From Microbispora rosea subsp. aerata (GTDB taxonomy: Bacteria; Actinomycetota; Actinomycetes; Streptosporangiales; Streptosporangiaceae), in assembly GCF_014647835.1 (NCBI RefSeq), contig NZ_BMPY01000010.1, positions 124,001 to 188,000 on the forward strand: a stretch of 64,000 nucleotides of DNA. The letters are read 5' to 3'. Below are positions 24,387 to 35,366 of this stretch, piece after piece (position 1 is the stretch's first letter; each line of letters starts with the position of its first letter). The notes below the pieces were generated by a model. That model saw only the letters and a list, made by a program, of their open reading frames with translations. It had not been told where the DNA came from and made no database searches. The position numbers and the translations under genes are program-made.

Positions 24387-25238
24387 ATGATCGTCATCAC
24401 CGGAGCGACCGGTCAGCTCGGCCGTGGCGTCGTCGAACGCCTGCTCACCCGCGTCCCGGCCGACCTGATCGGCGTTAGCGTCCGCGACGCCTCGCGCGCC
24501 GGGGACCTCGCCCGGCGCGGCGTCCGCGTACGGCAGGGCGACTTCGACGACCCCGCGAGCCTGGCGTACGCGTTCGAGGGCGCCACGCGGGTGCTGATCA
24601 TCTCCGGCCCGGCCGACGCCCGCCCGCACCGTACGGCGATCGAGGCGGCCACGGCGGCGGGGGCCGGGCGGATCCTCTACACCAGCCACATGGGCGCGAA
24701 CCCGGCCTCCCCCTTCGTTCCGATGCCGGGCCACGCCGAGACCGAGCGAGACCTGCGCGCATGCGGGGTGCCGTTCACCTCGCTGCGCAACGGCTTCTAC
24801 GCCACCACCGCGGTCCACTTCGTCACCCAGGCCCTGGAGACCGGCAGGCTCGTCGCGCCCGAGGACGGCCCGGTCTCCTGGACCGCCCACGCCGACCTCG
24901 CGGAGGCGGCCGTCGTCGCGCTGACCGAGGAGAGCAGGCTCGACGGGATCACGCCGCCGCTGACCGGCCCCGAGTCGCTCGACCTCGCGGACGTCGCCGC
25001 GATCGCCTCCGATCTGACCGGACGCGAGATCACCCGCGTCACGGTCTCGGACGACGAGTGGGTGGCGCGGATGACGGCGCACGGCGCCCCCGAACAGCAG
25101 GCCCTCTTTCTGCTCGGCATGTTCGAGGCCAGCCGCAAGGGAGAGTTCGCCGAGGTCGCCCCCGCCCTCGGGGAGCTGCTCGGCCGCAAGCCCGCAGCGC
25201 TGCGCGACGTGCTCGCCGCCGCGCTCGCGAACCGGTAG
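24387..25238 (+). CDS. NmrA/QorB-like NAD(P)-binding oxidoreductase
   Basis: This 283-residue atypical short-chain dehydrogenase starts with the Rossmann motif MIVITGATGQLGRGVVERLL. It has the NmrA-like layout (RQGDFDDPASLAYAFEGATRVLIIS, then a SHMGAN segment and RNGFY) and lacks a classical YxxxK. Family members are NAD(P)H-dependent quinone reductases or redox sensors. The divergent TetR gene and shared operator suggest induction by a small electrophile or quinone. Confidence 0.9.
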   Translation: MIVITGATGQLGRGVVERLLTRVPADLIGVSVRDASRAGDLARRGVRVRQGDFDDPASLAYAFEGATRVLIISGPADARPHRTAIEAATAAGAGRILYTSHMGANPASPFVPMPGHAETERDLRACGVPFTSLRNGFYATTAVHFVTQALETGRLVAPEDGPVSWTAHADLAEAAVVALTEESRLDGITPPLTGPESLDLADVAAIASDLTGREITRVTVSDDEWVARMTAHGAPEQQALFLLGMFEASRKGEFAEVAPALGELLGRKPAALRDVLAAALANR

Positions 25239-25387
25239 GAGGTCGCCTGCCCGATTACCGGAGGGTGAGCGAGGAGCGGCGATGGCCGGCCGATTACCGG
25301 CCCGGGTGACAGCGGCGGGAACAGGACGGAGCCGACCCGGAGAACGACCGGCGCTGAGCCGTTCGCCGCATGGCTCCGCCCGGTGAC

Positions 25388-25410
25388 GGTCAATAAGATC
25401 CATATTGACC
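25388..25410. promoter_or_regulatory. Palindrome upstream of the kinase-GH6 gene
   Basis: GGTCAATA (25388-25395) and TATTGACC (25403-25410) are a perfect inverted repeat with a 7-bp spacer, 29 bp before the ATG at 25439. It is AT-rich against a GC-rich background. TAAGAT at 25394-25399 could be a -10 element, so a bound regulator would cover the promoter. Confidence 0.55.
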
Positions 25411-25438
25411 ATTCAGGACATCCCGACGGGGGCGAGCG

Positions 25439-27547
<2,109 letters not shown>

Positions 27548-27586
27548 TCACATGGCCCACTGACCTGATCGAGATTCTGGTTGAAC

Positions 27587-30500
27587 TCACCCAGCGATGG
27601 CAGCCCTGCGGAATAGGTCGGTCGGCATCTCCTCATCGAGCCTCCAGGTGATGGCCATTGGGCGCTCACCCCGGTGTCCTACATAACGAACGGTGCCGTG
27701 GAACACGTATGGCTCGGGATGACGACTATCGTTCTTCTTGCGCTCCCGGGTGAACAAGAGCACGTAACTGCCCTCGGTTGCATGATTCTGGTATCGCAAG
27801 CCAGTGGTCGAACGAGCACTGGTGCGGTTCTGCGACTCCCAATGGAAGAGACTTGGAGTGAGTGCGTAATCTCGATACATGGTCTGCGGAGAGAATTCTT
27901 TTTCATTCTTGCGCAGAGTGACGAGCAGCGCGTCACATCGGGTGGCAGGGCTCCACGCAGCGCCTTCGCGAGTATTAGACGGCACACGTTCTCCCAACGC
28001 CGCCCAGCCGATCGCGGCGAGAACCTCGTCTCCGGAGTAGTGCGCGTTGACCGCGAGCGGCACCTCGTGCAGCTTCGAATCAAGCGGCCGGACAATATGC
28101 CGCGGGCGGTCAACGCCATAGGCGAGAACTTGGCGGATCTCCTCGCATAGAGCACGCTCACCACGTAGCTGTTCCAGCGCCTCGTCATAAGAGGAAAAGC
28201 CACCACCGTCGCGCCAGAAAGAAAAAACCAACATTCGAGCGAATGCTTGGTCAGCAGGTGAGCAGTCAGCGTAGCGCGGGCTATCGGCGCTCAGCAACCG
28301 AACATAGGCTTCAGCACGGCGGTGGTCGTCCACATGTAGGAGCGATCGGATCCGCAGGCCAAGCTTCTCCTCCGATGAGGAGCTGGACCCAGGTAGTAGT
28401 CCGGAGCGACGGAGGAACAACGTCCAGTACCTATCGTCGCCACGGTAGAGGTCAGTGATATCGCGCCCACTCATCTCCAGATACTTGGCGAGCGACGTTT
28501 CTGCATATGAGCGAACCTCCCGCGTTAGGATATTCGCCTTCGCACTAAGATGCATCCTAAGCTCGGCCAGCAGCCGGTCCTTGGTTACTCGATCAAGCAC
28601 AATCTGGCTGCCCGGCGGCAGAAGCGGAAAGTCATCTTTTACCTGCTTCTCCAGTCGCCCACGGGCGAAACCAGTCAGCGCTTGGAATCGATTAGAAAAG
28701 CGGTACTCCTTACGGTGCTGACCGACGAAGTCCAACACCGTCAGCACCTCCTTGTCAGGGGTACGGCGAAGTCCTCTTCCGAGTTGCTGGAGGAATACAG
28801 TTGCGCTCTCGGTTGGCCTTAGAAGCAGCAGCGTGTCGACGTCGGGCACGTCCAGTCCCTCGTTAAATATGTCGACCGCGAACAGGAAGCGAACCTCGCC
28901 GTCCCGCAGTGCCCGCAATGCCGCCTTCCGGGAATCATCATCGGTCGAGCCGTCCACTGCGCGCGAGGGCAATCCCGCCTTGGTGAAGAACTCAGCCATG
29001 AAGTGCGCATGCCTTACTGAGACGCAGAACCCGAGACCTCGGACAGTCGCCAGGTCGCTCACCTTGTCCTTTAAGGCATTGAACACCAGACGAGCACGCT
29101 CTTCGTTTCCAGTGAACAATTTGTCGAGGTCCGTGCTGTCATAGGACCCACGTGACCATTTCACGCTTGTGAGATCGGTTTCATCATTGATGCCGAAGTA
29201 GTGGAACGGGCAGAGCAAGTCTGCATCCAACGCATCCCACAGACGCAACTCGGAGGCGATACGGCCATCAAAGAATTCATCCTGCACCCAGGTGCCGTCG
29301 GCACGCTCTGGGGTGGCAGTGAGCCCCAGCAGTTCCTTGGGCTTGAGGTAATCAATGATGCGTCGATAGGTACGAGCAGCGGCGTGATGGAACTCGTCAA
29401 TGACGACCACGTCGAAATGCTCAGGATCGAATGATTCGATCCCCATGGCGGTGAGCGACTGCACGCTGGCGAACACATGCCGCCATTTCCGGGAACGATC
29501 TTCACCCACATGCAATTCGCCAAAATCGGGCACCGCCAGCACCTGCCGATATGTGCGTAGCGCTTGGGCCAGGATCTCGCGTCGGTGCGCTACGAACAGC
29601 AGCGAGGGCTGACGACCTAGCCGTCGCTCTAGATTGCGGTAGTCAAAAGCAGCCACGACGGTCTTACCGGTGCCGGTAGCGGCAACGAGAAGGTTGCGAT
29701 GCCGATCATGCACATTGCGCTCGACGTCCAGGTCCTCCAGCATCCGGCGCTGATGAGGAAAGGGATGCGGCAGCAGCGTGGGTATGTCGAAAAGCTGCTT
29801 GCCTACCTTCGATCGGGATAACGCCTCATCCAACCGATCGCCGTCAACCGCTGGATCGTAAGGTTCGAACTCAGGCCGGTTCCAATAAGAGTCGAAGGTT
29901 GCCTCGAACTTGTCCAGCAGCCGAGCTGTAGTCACAGATGAGAGCCGTACGTTCCATTCCAGCCCATCCAGCAGGGCCGCCCGGGAGAGGTTGGAGCTGC
30001 CGACGTAGGCGGTATCGAAGCCAGTCTTGCGGCGTAGTAGCCATGCCTTGGCGTGCAGACGCGTGGAATTCTGCTCATAACTAATCCGCACCTTGGCGCC
30101 AAATTCCTCAACTAACCGATCCAGCGCACGCCGATCCGTGGCACCCATGTACGTTGTCGTGATCACGCGTAGCGGAACATCTCGATGCCGCAACTCAGCG
30201 AGGGCCCGTCCCAGAACGCGCAACCCCGACCACTTTACGAAGGCACATAGCAGGTCCACTTGATCGGCAGTGGCTAACTCTGCCGCCAGCTCGTGCGCCA
30301 GGTTGGGATCCTCCCGCGCATTGGTTAACAACGCAGCCTCAGACAGCGAGGTCGACGGTCGCGCCGGGAAGACCGCCCCTGGGCGATCCTCCACTATCGA
30401 CAGTAGCCTCTTCGGCCCTTCTGTCACGGGTTCGGACTCTGCCAACAGGCTCAGAAGCCGGTTCGTCAGCTTAACCTGCTCCTGGGGGTCTTTGAGCGCC

Positions 30501-30676
30501 GCCAAGACCCGGGTCACTGTTTCGCCGACGAAACGTCCCAGCAGATGAGCGGATTCCTCCTCATCGACCTTGGACACCTGAACGAGGTGTCCCATTTTCT
30601 GCCATGCGTCGATGCTCATGGCAAGCTTGTCGGTGAGTAACAAATCGTAGAGACCAGTGACCGGGGCGTCTTCCAC
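27587..30676 (-). CDS. PLD-nuclease/SF2 helicase/DUF3427 protein
   Basis: This 1,029-residue protein has three parts. About 110-270 is a PLD-type phosphodiesterase-like domain with HAK (His208, Lys210) and YVGSSNLS. About 300-700 is an SF2 helicase: Walker A ATGTGKT (333-339), DEFH (427-430), LTATPERAD, and motif VI QQLGRGLRR. The C-terminal region resembles DUF3427 (FHWESQNRTSARSTTGLRYQ, VLLFTRE). The family is, in my recollection, found in variable genomic islands and suspected in nucleic acid processing or phage defence; the role here is unproven. Codon use is clearly less GC-biased than the neighbours, supporting recent transfer. The start at 30676 leaves a 131-bp gap to the next gene. 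Confidence 0.88.
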   Translation of the reverse strand: MEDAPVTGLYDLLLTDKLAMSIDAWQKMGHLVQVSKVDEEESAHLLGRFVGETVTRVLAALKDPQEQVKLTNRLLSLLAESEPVTEGPKRLLSIVEDRPGAVFPARPSTSLSEAALLTNAREDPNLAHELAAELATADQVDLLCAFVKWSGLRVLGRALAELRHRDVPLRVITTTYMGATDRRALDRLVEEFGAKVRISYEQNSTRLHAKAWLLRRKTGFDTAYVGSSNLSRAALLDGLEWNVRLSSVTTARLLDKFEATFDSYWNRPEFEPYDPAVDGDRLDEALSRSKVGKQLFDIPTLLPHPFPHQRRMLEDLDVERNVHDRHRNLLVAATGTGKTVVAAFDYRNLERRLGRQPSLLFVAHRREILAQALRTYRQVLAVPDFGELHVGEDRSRKWRHVFASVQSLTAMGIESFDPEHFDVVVIDEFHHAAARTYRRIIDYLKPKELLGLTATPERADGTWVQDEFFDGRIASELRLWDALDADLLCPFHYFGINDETDLTSVKWSRGSYDSTDLDKLFTGNEERARLVFNALKDKVSDLATVRGLGFCVSVRHAHFMAEFFTKAGLPSRAVDGSTDDDSRKAALRALRDGEVRFLFAVDIFNEGLDVPDVDTLLLLRPTESATVFLQQLGRGLRRTPDKEVLTVLDFVGQHRKEYRFSNRFQALTGFARGRLEKQVKDDFPLLPPGSQIVLDRVTKDRLLAELRMHLSAKANILTREVRSYAETSLAKYLEMSGRDITDLYRGDDRYWTLFLRRSGLLPGSSSSSEEKLGLRIRSLLHVDDHRRAEAYVRLLSADSPRYADCSPADQAFARMLVFSFWRDGGGFSSYDEALEQLRGERALCEEIRQVLAYGVDRPRHIVRPLDSKLHEVPLAVNAHYSGDEVLAAIGWAALGERVPSNTREGAAWSPATRCDALLVTLRKNEKEFSPQTMYRDYALTPSLFHWESQNRTSARSTTGLRYQNHATEGSYVLLFTRERKKNDSRHPEPYVFHGTVRYVGHRGERPMAITWRLDEEMPTDLFRRAAIAG

Positions 30677-30808
30677 TACATGTCCTTGCGACTAGACCTG
30701 GGCTACAGCTTGCACCACAGGCACTCACCGTGTGTAGAACATCCGCCTAGATCTCACAACAACATGATCACAGAGTCATCTACTGAAAAATCGCAGGTCT
30801 TCGCGATG

Positions 30809-31567
30809 TCATCGGACAATTACTCTCGGCCAGATGTCTCTGCCGGCCGACCATAGTTCGTTGACGTGGTAGGCGAACCGGTCGAAGAGGCCGTCGTCTT
30901 GGTGGCGCTTGAGGTGCAGGAGCGGGGAGTCGTGGCCGACCAGCTTGGCCAGGTGTGGGGTGACGAGCATCTCGTCGTCGAACTGGAACACCGACATGGC
31001 GATGTGCTCGTCACCGAACCGCGCCTCGATGCCCTGAACGTCCTTGAGCTGGTCGAGTTCGGCCAGTGTGATTCGGATTCTGGTGGACACCGCGAGCGGA
31101 ACCGCTTCGGTCTCCTCACGTCGGTGGGTTACCTCGCTGTCGGGGTCACCAATCAGGAAGCGGATGCGGCATCCCTGCTCAGCTTTACGCTTGAGCACTT
31201 TGGCGAGATTCGGGTGCTCCAGCCAGAGGAAGTAGTTCGTGTATCCGGCCAGCGTGATTGTCGACTTCGCGTCGGTGATGAGTGATCGCCAGACGCTTTT
31301 AGGGCAGGCGGACCGGTAGGGGTAGACCGACACGATCTCTCGGTCGGGTCCGGTCTTGACTGTGTTCCGTATCGCTTCGGGCCATAACACGGATTCATCC
31401 ACTCCCAACGCTTCGGCAGCGGCCCACCTATGACGTGGGTGTGGCACGCGTGCCTCGTCAGCCAGCCAGCGGGACACCGTCTTAACGTCGACCTCGCATC
31501 GTTCGGCGAGGTCCCTTTCGGTAAGTCTCGCACTCGACATGGCTTGACGTAGAGAGTGATTGGCCAT
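30809..31567 (-). CDS. XRE-type HTH protein with C-terminal PLD-like domain (DUF5919 type)
   Basis: This is a protein of about 252 residues from ATG 31567 with GAGG 6 nt upstream. Residues 1-60 are an XRE helix-turn-helix (ARLTERDLAERCEVDVKTVSRWLAD). The rest matches the actinomycete DUF5919 arrangement, a phospholipase-D-like fold with TITLAGYTNYFLWLEHP and IRFLIGDPDSE but without a clear HKD catalytic motif. Such proteins are presumed to be regulators. It sits beside the PLD-helicase gene in the same orientation and shares its lower GC, so it may control that gene. Confidence 0.8.
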   Translation of the reverse strand: MANHSLRQAMSSARLTERDLAERCEVDVKTVSRWLADEARVPHPRHRWAAAEALGVDESVLWPEAIRNTVKTGPDREIVSVYPYRSACPKSVWRSLITDAKSTITLAGYTNYFLWLEHPNLAKVLKRKAEQGCRIRFLIGDPDSEVTHRREETEAVPLAVSTRIRITLAELDQLKDVQGIEARFGDEHIAMSVFQFDDEMLVTPHLAKLVGHDSPLLHLKRHQDDGLFDRFAYHVNELWSAGRDIWPRVIVR

Positions 31568-31682
31568 CGGCGACCTCGAATCGGGAGGACGTTGAGGACG
31601 TATCCAGACGATAACGCGAAACGTCCCGGACGTCCCGAGAACGCAGTGTAAACGGCCCGACACACTACGTCACCCTGTCGCC

Positions 31683-31904
31683 ATGTCCACAACGACAACC
31701 CTTGAGGATCTACGGGCCGCGTTCCCCAACTGGACAATTTGGCAAAGCTCAGCGGATCGCCTATGGGCCACGCGCAATCAGCGCCTCACCGACGTGCAGC
31801 TACAGCATGGGCTGAGCCACACCATCGACGCTGACGACGCTCAGCAACTGGTTGCACTGCTTCGCCAGGAGGAGGAACTCGCCGCAGGGTTGTTGCGCCC
31901 ATGA
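31683..31904 (+). CDS. Small hypothetical protein, 73 aa
   Basis: It reads MSTTTTLEDLRAAFPNWTIW, followed by a soluble alpha-helical sequence ending in DAQQLVALLRQEEELAAGLL. I recognise no domain. It is divergent from the XRE regulator and overlaps the next gene by ATGA, which indicates translational coupling and supports both as real. Confidence 0.65.
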   Translation: MSTTTTLEDLRAAFPNWTIWQSSADRLWATRNQRLTDVQLQHGLSHTIDADDAQQLVALLRQEEELAAGLLRP

Positions 31905-32248
31905 GGAACAGCAGGTCAGCCCTCCGAGCGTCCGCTACTCGGGCGCTCGATGCCCTGGCCCAAGCCGAATCCGCCTGCCCCGGGCTGCATGTGGCGCCGG
32001 AGCAGCCGGGGTGCGTGGCGGTCCGTTGGATGTGCGAGACCAGGCGCAGCGTCCGGACCCGGGTCGTCGCCCACACGTGCGACCACTGCTCGCCCTTGGC
32101 GTACGAGCTGTGCGCGTCGGGTGGGCTGCTGTTCGTCCGCCGTACGGACCGGAGCGGCGACAGACCGGAGATCAGGGAGACCGAGCGTCTGCCGGACGCA
32201 CGAGCGCGCCGGATGTGGCTGGACCTACTGCTCGGCCGAGCCCGATGA
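31901..32248 (+). CDS. Small Cys-containing conserved protein, intact copy
   Basis: This 115-residue protein starts at an ATGA overlap with the preceding gene. The conserved part is CPGLHVAPEQPGCVAVRWM, followed by VVAHTCDHCSPLAYELC and GLLFVRRTDRSG; the CxxC and two more cysteines could bind metal. The sequence from 31976 to the stop recurs at 33970-34242 with about 95% identity. Function is unknown. Between the two copies lie an IS3 remnant and a secreted-protein gene. Confidence 0.7.
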   Translation: MRNSRSALRASATRALDALAQAESACPGLHVAPEQPGCVAVRWMCETRRSVRTRVVAHTCDHCSPLAYELCASGGLLFVRRTDRSGDRPEIRETERLPDARARRMWLDLLLGRAR

Positions 32249-32299
32249 TGAGGTGCCCCGGGTTGATTGGAGGCTCCCAAGACTGGAAGGCTGGGAGCC

Positions 32300-32437
32300 A
32301 TGCCCGCACAGCGCAAGTATCCCCAAGAGCTGCGTGATCGAGCCGTCAAGATGGTCTTCGAGCTGCGCCGGGAAACCGGGGAGAAGTGGGCATCGAAGGG
32401 CCCGGCCGGATCGGAGCCTCCCGACCCGGCCGGGTGA
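32300..32437 (+). mobile_element. IS3-family OrfA remnant
   Basis: ATG 32300 starts MPAQRKYPQELRDRAVKMVF, the conserved N-terminus of IS3-family OrfA transposase helix-turn-helix proteins. After about 30 residues the similarity stops and the frame closes at 32437. A run ending in ggaggctcccaagactgg at about 32265-32285 upstream looks like IS leader sequence. OrfB and the right end are missing, so the element is dead. Confidence 0.75.
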
Positions 32438-32441
32438 CGGA

Positions 32442-33551
32442 TTAGAGCTCGGAGACCCAGTACGGTTCCACGTCCATCCAGCCGTTCCCTCTCGCGCCGT
32501 TCACGCGGCCGCGGCTGGAGGTGGACAGCGTGTACCAGGAGTCCACATAGTCGGGGTCGTCGGTCCACCAGGAGGTGGGGATGGCGGAGATGATCGGATC
32601 AACCAGCGGGATGTAGGTGCCGGCGTCGGCGATGGTCAGCAGCGCGGTAATGATCGTCCGGGCGAGTTGCTGGTAGTTGGTGTCGCCGTCGTCCTCCATC
32701 ATCACGACGTCGGCCAGGTTGTACTTGTAGCCGTTGAAGTGGACCAAGAGCTGGTTGGGGTAGTAGGTCGTGTCGTCGTGGTCCAGGTAGGGCATCTGGA
32801 CGATGTTCACGGCCGCCTTACCGTCCAGGCCGAAACCCCCGACGATGCTGTAGATCTCAGCGGCCCCCTTGATCCACGGCTCCTCATCGTCGGACAACCG
32901 AACCGCGTTGATCTTGGTGGCCCAGTATCCGCCCGCCGACTGGACGGTCGCGAGCGGCTTGGCCTCGGTCACCCCGCTGCGGGCCAGGGTCTTGCGCATG
33001 AGGTCGATCCCCTTGGGCAACGCCTTGGCCACGTCGACCTCGACCACCAGCACCGGCCGCGTGGGCGCCACTACGGGGTCGAGGGTCACCTTGCCGCCGA
33101 GCGGGTCGTACGCGGTAATCGAGGCGACTTCATCATCCGTGGGCGCCGCCGCTACCAGCGGTACCTCACCACGGGACAGCGCGGCATGCATCGCGTCGGT
33201 GGCAACGCGCAGCTGCAGCAGTGAGCCACTGTCTGCGGGGAGGCCCTTGGCGGCGAGTACGGCCTGGTTGGCCTTAAGGGCGGCCTGGGCGAGGTTTGTG
33301 TTCGCGGTGAGCGCCACCAGGTCCGCGGGTGCCGAGGCGGTGGCCGTCACGGCGCGGTTGCGGACCTCCCGGTCGGTCAGGGCGCTTGCGACCTGTGCGG
33401 CGAGATGGTCAGTGGCGGCGAACACGGTGTCGCGGGCGGCGGTAGCCGAGGAGGAGGCCGGCGCCGGATCGGTGGGAGAGGCGAGGGCCGTTCCGCTGGA
33501 CAGGGCCAGTGCGGCCGCCATGGCGATGGCGGACGTTAGGACTCGGGTCAC
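32442..33551 (-). CDS. Secreted protein, possibly DUF3103 family
   Basis: This is a protein of about 369 residues from GTG 33551, chosen for AAGGAG 7 nt upstream; the frame extends to 33764 without a better start. The signal peptide is VTRVLTSAIAMAAALALSSG with cleavage near ALA-S. The mature part has RPVLVVEVDVAKALPKG, AVRLSDDEEPWIKGAAEIYS and MPYLDHDDTTYYPNQLL, which remind me of the DUF3103 family, though I cannot confirm this. A TTGACA read at 33667-33662 may be a -35 element. The gene lies just after the IS3 remnant and between the duplicated small genes. Confidence 0.75.
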   Translation of the reverse strand: MTRVLTSAIAMAAALALSSGTALASPTDPAPASSSATAARDTVFAATDHLAAQVASALTDREVRNRAVTATASAPADLVALTANTNLAQAALKANQAVLAAKGLPADSGSLLQLRVATDAMHAALSRGEVPLVAAAPTDDEVASITAYDPLGGKVTLDPVVAPTRPVLVVEVDVAKALPKGIDLMRKTLARSGVTEAKPLATVQSAGGYWATKINAVRLSDDEEPWIKGAAEIYSIVGGFGLDGKAAVNIVQMPYLDHDDTTYYPNQLLVHFNGYKYNLADVVMMEDDGDTNYQQLARTIITALLTIADAGTYIPLVDPIISAIPTSWWTDDPDYVDSWYTLSTSSRGRVNGARGNGWMDVEPYWVSEL

Positions 33552-33969
33552 GAGTCTGCTCCTTCGGTCAGGGTTCCGGCTGGAAGGAGTGCGGGCCGGA
33601 GTGGGGAGACAGTTGGAGAGTGACAAGTCAGGACAGTTCGTAAAATGTAGAAACTTGCCGATGTCAACGCCGTCGTTCAGTGCGGCTTCCGCTTTTCTGA
33701 CTGGCTTTGGGAAGCGATGATGGTGCGAATCTGAACGTCTCCCCGCTGGTCTGCCGATACCCATGGTGATCGCACGACTGCGGGAGTGTCACGACGTACG
33801 CGTTGCCGAGCAGCGGGCCGAGTCGGTAGCGGCGGCTGCGAGGGTCGGGTACGGCATCCAGCACCTCGGCAAGTGCGGGCAGGTCGGACAGACGGCGACA
33901 ACCTGGCCGAGCTCTGCCGGGTCATCGCCGAGCAGGAGAGCCTGGCCGTCCTTGCAACGGCTCGCTGAC

Positions 33970-34242
33970 TGCCCGGGGCTGCACGTGGCGCCGGAGCAGC
34001 CGGGGTGCGTGGCGGTCCGGTGGATGCGTGAGACCAGGCGCAGCGTCCGGGCCCGGGTCGTCGCCCACACCTGCGACCACTGCTCGCCCCTGGCGTACGA
34101 GCTGTGCGCGTCCGGTGGGCTGCTGTTCGTCCGCCGTACGGACCGGAGCGGCGACAGACCGGAGATCAGGGAGACCGAGCGTCTGCCGGACGCACGAGCG
34201 CGCCGGATGTGGCTGGACCTGCTGCTCGGGCGCGCCCGATGA
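33970..34242 (+). pseudogene. Truncated second copy of the Cys-containing small gene
   Basis: The translation from 33970 repeats CPGLHVAPEQPGCVAVRWM to the common C-terminus LDLLLGRAR with a few substitutions. The original 5' end is absent; the upstream frame comes from unrelated sequence (SLQRLAD), and no start with a Shine-Dalgarno is seen. The stop overlaps a possible 26-codon ATG frame (34239-34319, MKLTPEKPSPMRPRPGEASH), which I consider unproven. Confidence 0.6.
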
Positions 34243-34391
34243 AGCTCACGCCGGAGAAACCGAGCCCGATGAGACCGCGCCCCGGCGAAGCCAGCCACGA
34301 AGAAAGCCGCGCCCGTTAGGCCGCGCGAAATCCACCAGACGCCCGCCCGGCGAGCCTGCCGAGGCGGGACCACCAAACAGGAAGGAACGCG

Positions 34392-34613
34392 ATGAACCTG
34401 TACGACCGCGACCTCGCCGGAGCCCGCTTCCGGCGGCTGTGCGGCGGCAACCAGCAGGAGGAGGACATGGAGTCCTGCGTCGAGCTGGCCCCGATTCCGG
34501 GCGTGCCCGACGCCTTCGCCCTGCGTGACAGCAAGAACCCGGATGCCGGGACTCTCCGGTTCACCGGTGCCGAGCTTCGCGCGACCGGCCTGACCACACT
34601 GGAGAAGCCCTGA
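34392..34613 (+). CDS. DUF397 domain protein
   Basis: This 73-residue protein has the DUF397 pattern: LAGARFRRLCGGNQQEED, then MESCVELAPIPG, FALRDSKNPDAGTLRFTGAEL. AGGAAGGA lies just before the ATG. DUF397 proteins are small partners of XRE-type regulators in actinomycete development and secondary metabolism. The usual XRE partner is not adjacent here, so this copy is either an orphan or a partner of the regulator at 30809. Confidence 0.85.
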   Translation: MNLYDRDLAGARFRRLCGGNQQEEDMESCVELAPIPGVPDAFALRDSKNPDAGTLRFTGAELRATGLTTLEKP

Positions 34614-34686
34614 CCACACAGTCAGGAGTACGGCGGCCCCTGCCCGGTGGTAGCAGGCAGGGGCCGCCCCCACTGTACGGAGTGTC

Positions 34687-35115
34687 ATGCACCTGCACTG
34701 CTACATGTGGAGTGGGATCGGGGAGGACTTGCGCAACGAGGCCGAGCGGCGACCGCCGCTGCCGCCCGCCGACCCCGGCCCGTTCACGAGCTCCCCGCTG
34801 CCGCCGATGCGGACGTGCGACTGGTTGTTGAAGCCGGCCCGCCGGATCGACGCCTCTCCGGCCTGCCTCGATGAGGCGCTCTCCTGGCTGGCCGACCGTT
34901 ACCGTACGGCCGAGGGCTCCTTCCTGCGCCCGGCCGACGAGGCGCGGATCGGGCTGGACCTGCGGCTGGAGACCGCCCGCGAGGCGCTCCGCAACGGCGT
35001 GGACGTGCAGTGGGGTCTCTGGCTGACCGGCGGCCGGTTCCTCACCTGCGGCGTGGTCTGCTGCTCCCCCAACCGCCACGCCGCCTACCGCTGCCCCGCC
35101 TCCCGATCGGATTGA
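34687..35115 (+). CDS. Hypothetical protein, 142 aa
   Basis: It starts MHLHCYMWSGIGEDLRNEAE with GGAG 4 nt upstream. The middle (MRTCDWLLKPARRIDASPAC, ALSWLADRYRTAEGSF) looks globular and the end is Cys-rich (LTCGVVCCSPNRHAAYRC). I recognise no family. Its 3' end overlaps the convergent gene at 35085 by 31 bp. Confidence 0.6.
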   Translation: MHLHCYMWSGIGEDLRNEAERRPPLPPADPGPFTSSPLPPMRTCDWLLKPARRIDASPACLDEALSWLADRYRTAEGSFLRPADEARIGLDLRLETAREALRNGVDVQWGLWLTGGRFLTCGVVCCSPNRHAAYRCPASRSD

Positions 35116-35366
35116 GAACCCTCGGTCCAGTAGCGCTGGAGACGGGCAAGAGCCTGGTCCTTCGACATCCCCGCGACCTCGGCGTCCGTAAGCCCTACCC
35201 GGTGGATGAGAAGGTGCACGAGATCCGCGGGAAGCGCCTCCGCCGGCGCCTGGGGACGTCCCCTGTCGGGCAGGACCCCGTCTCGTACGCAGTGCCAGAA
35301 CTCCTCCTCGGAGACCTGGAGTTGGTCTCGCAGGATATGAGCCCAAAGACTGGGCCCGTAGGTCAT
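35085..35366 (-). CDS. Hypothetical protein, about 93 aa
   Basis: From ATG 35366 it reads MTYGPSLWAHILRDQLQVSE, EEFWHCVRDGVLPDRGRPQ and ADLVHLLIHRVGLTDAEVAG. This wording is familiar from small actinomycete proteins encoded near toxin-antitoxin-like genes, but no function is known to me. The open frame extends to 35705, with no family-like sequence there and no clear Shine-Dalgarno for any start, so the N-terminus is uncertain. Confidence 0.5.
   Translation of the reverse strand: MTYGPSLWAHILRDQLQVSEEEFWHCVRDGVLPDRGRPQAPAEALPADLVHLLIHRVGLTDAEVAGMSKDQALARLQRYWTEGSQSDREAGQR

Larger units (their letters stand above)
31976..34242. repeat. Direct-repeat pair (273 bp) spanning an insert
   Basis: Bases 31976-32248 and 33970-34242 are direct copies offset by 1,994 bp, differing at scattered single positions. 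They cover the C-terminal 90 codons of the Cys-containing small gene. The span between them holds the IS3 remnant and the secreted protein. Confidence 0.9.

Noticed and set aside
25250-25300. Repeat CCGATTACCGG at 25251-25261 and 25290-25300
   Set aside because: Two short copies after the oxidoreductase gene, without symmetry or promoter context; too little to call an element.
33786-33968. A 60-codon plus-strand frame ending LAELCRVIAEQESLAVLATAR
   Set aside because: Possibly the tail of a lost gene before the duplicated fragment; no start signal or recognised domain.
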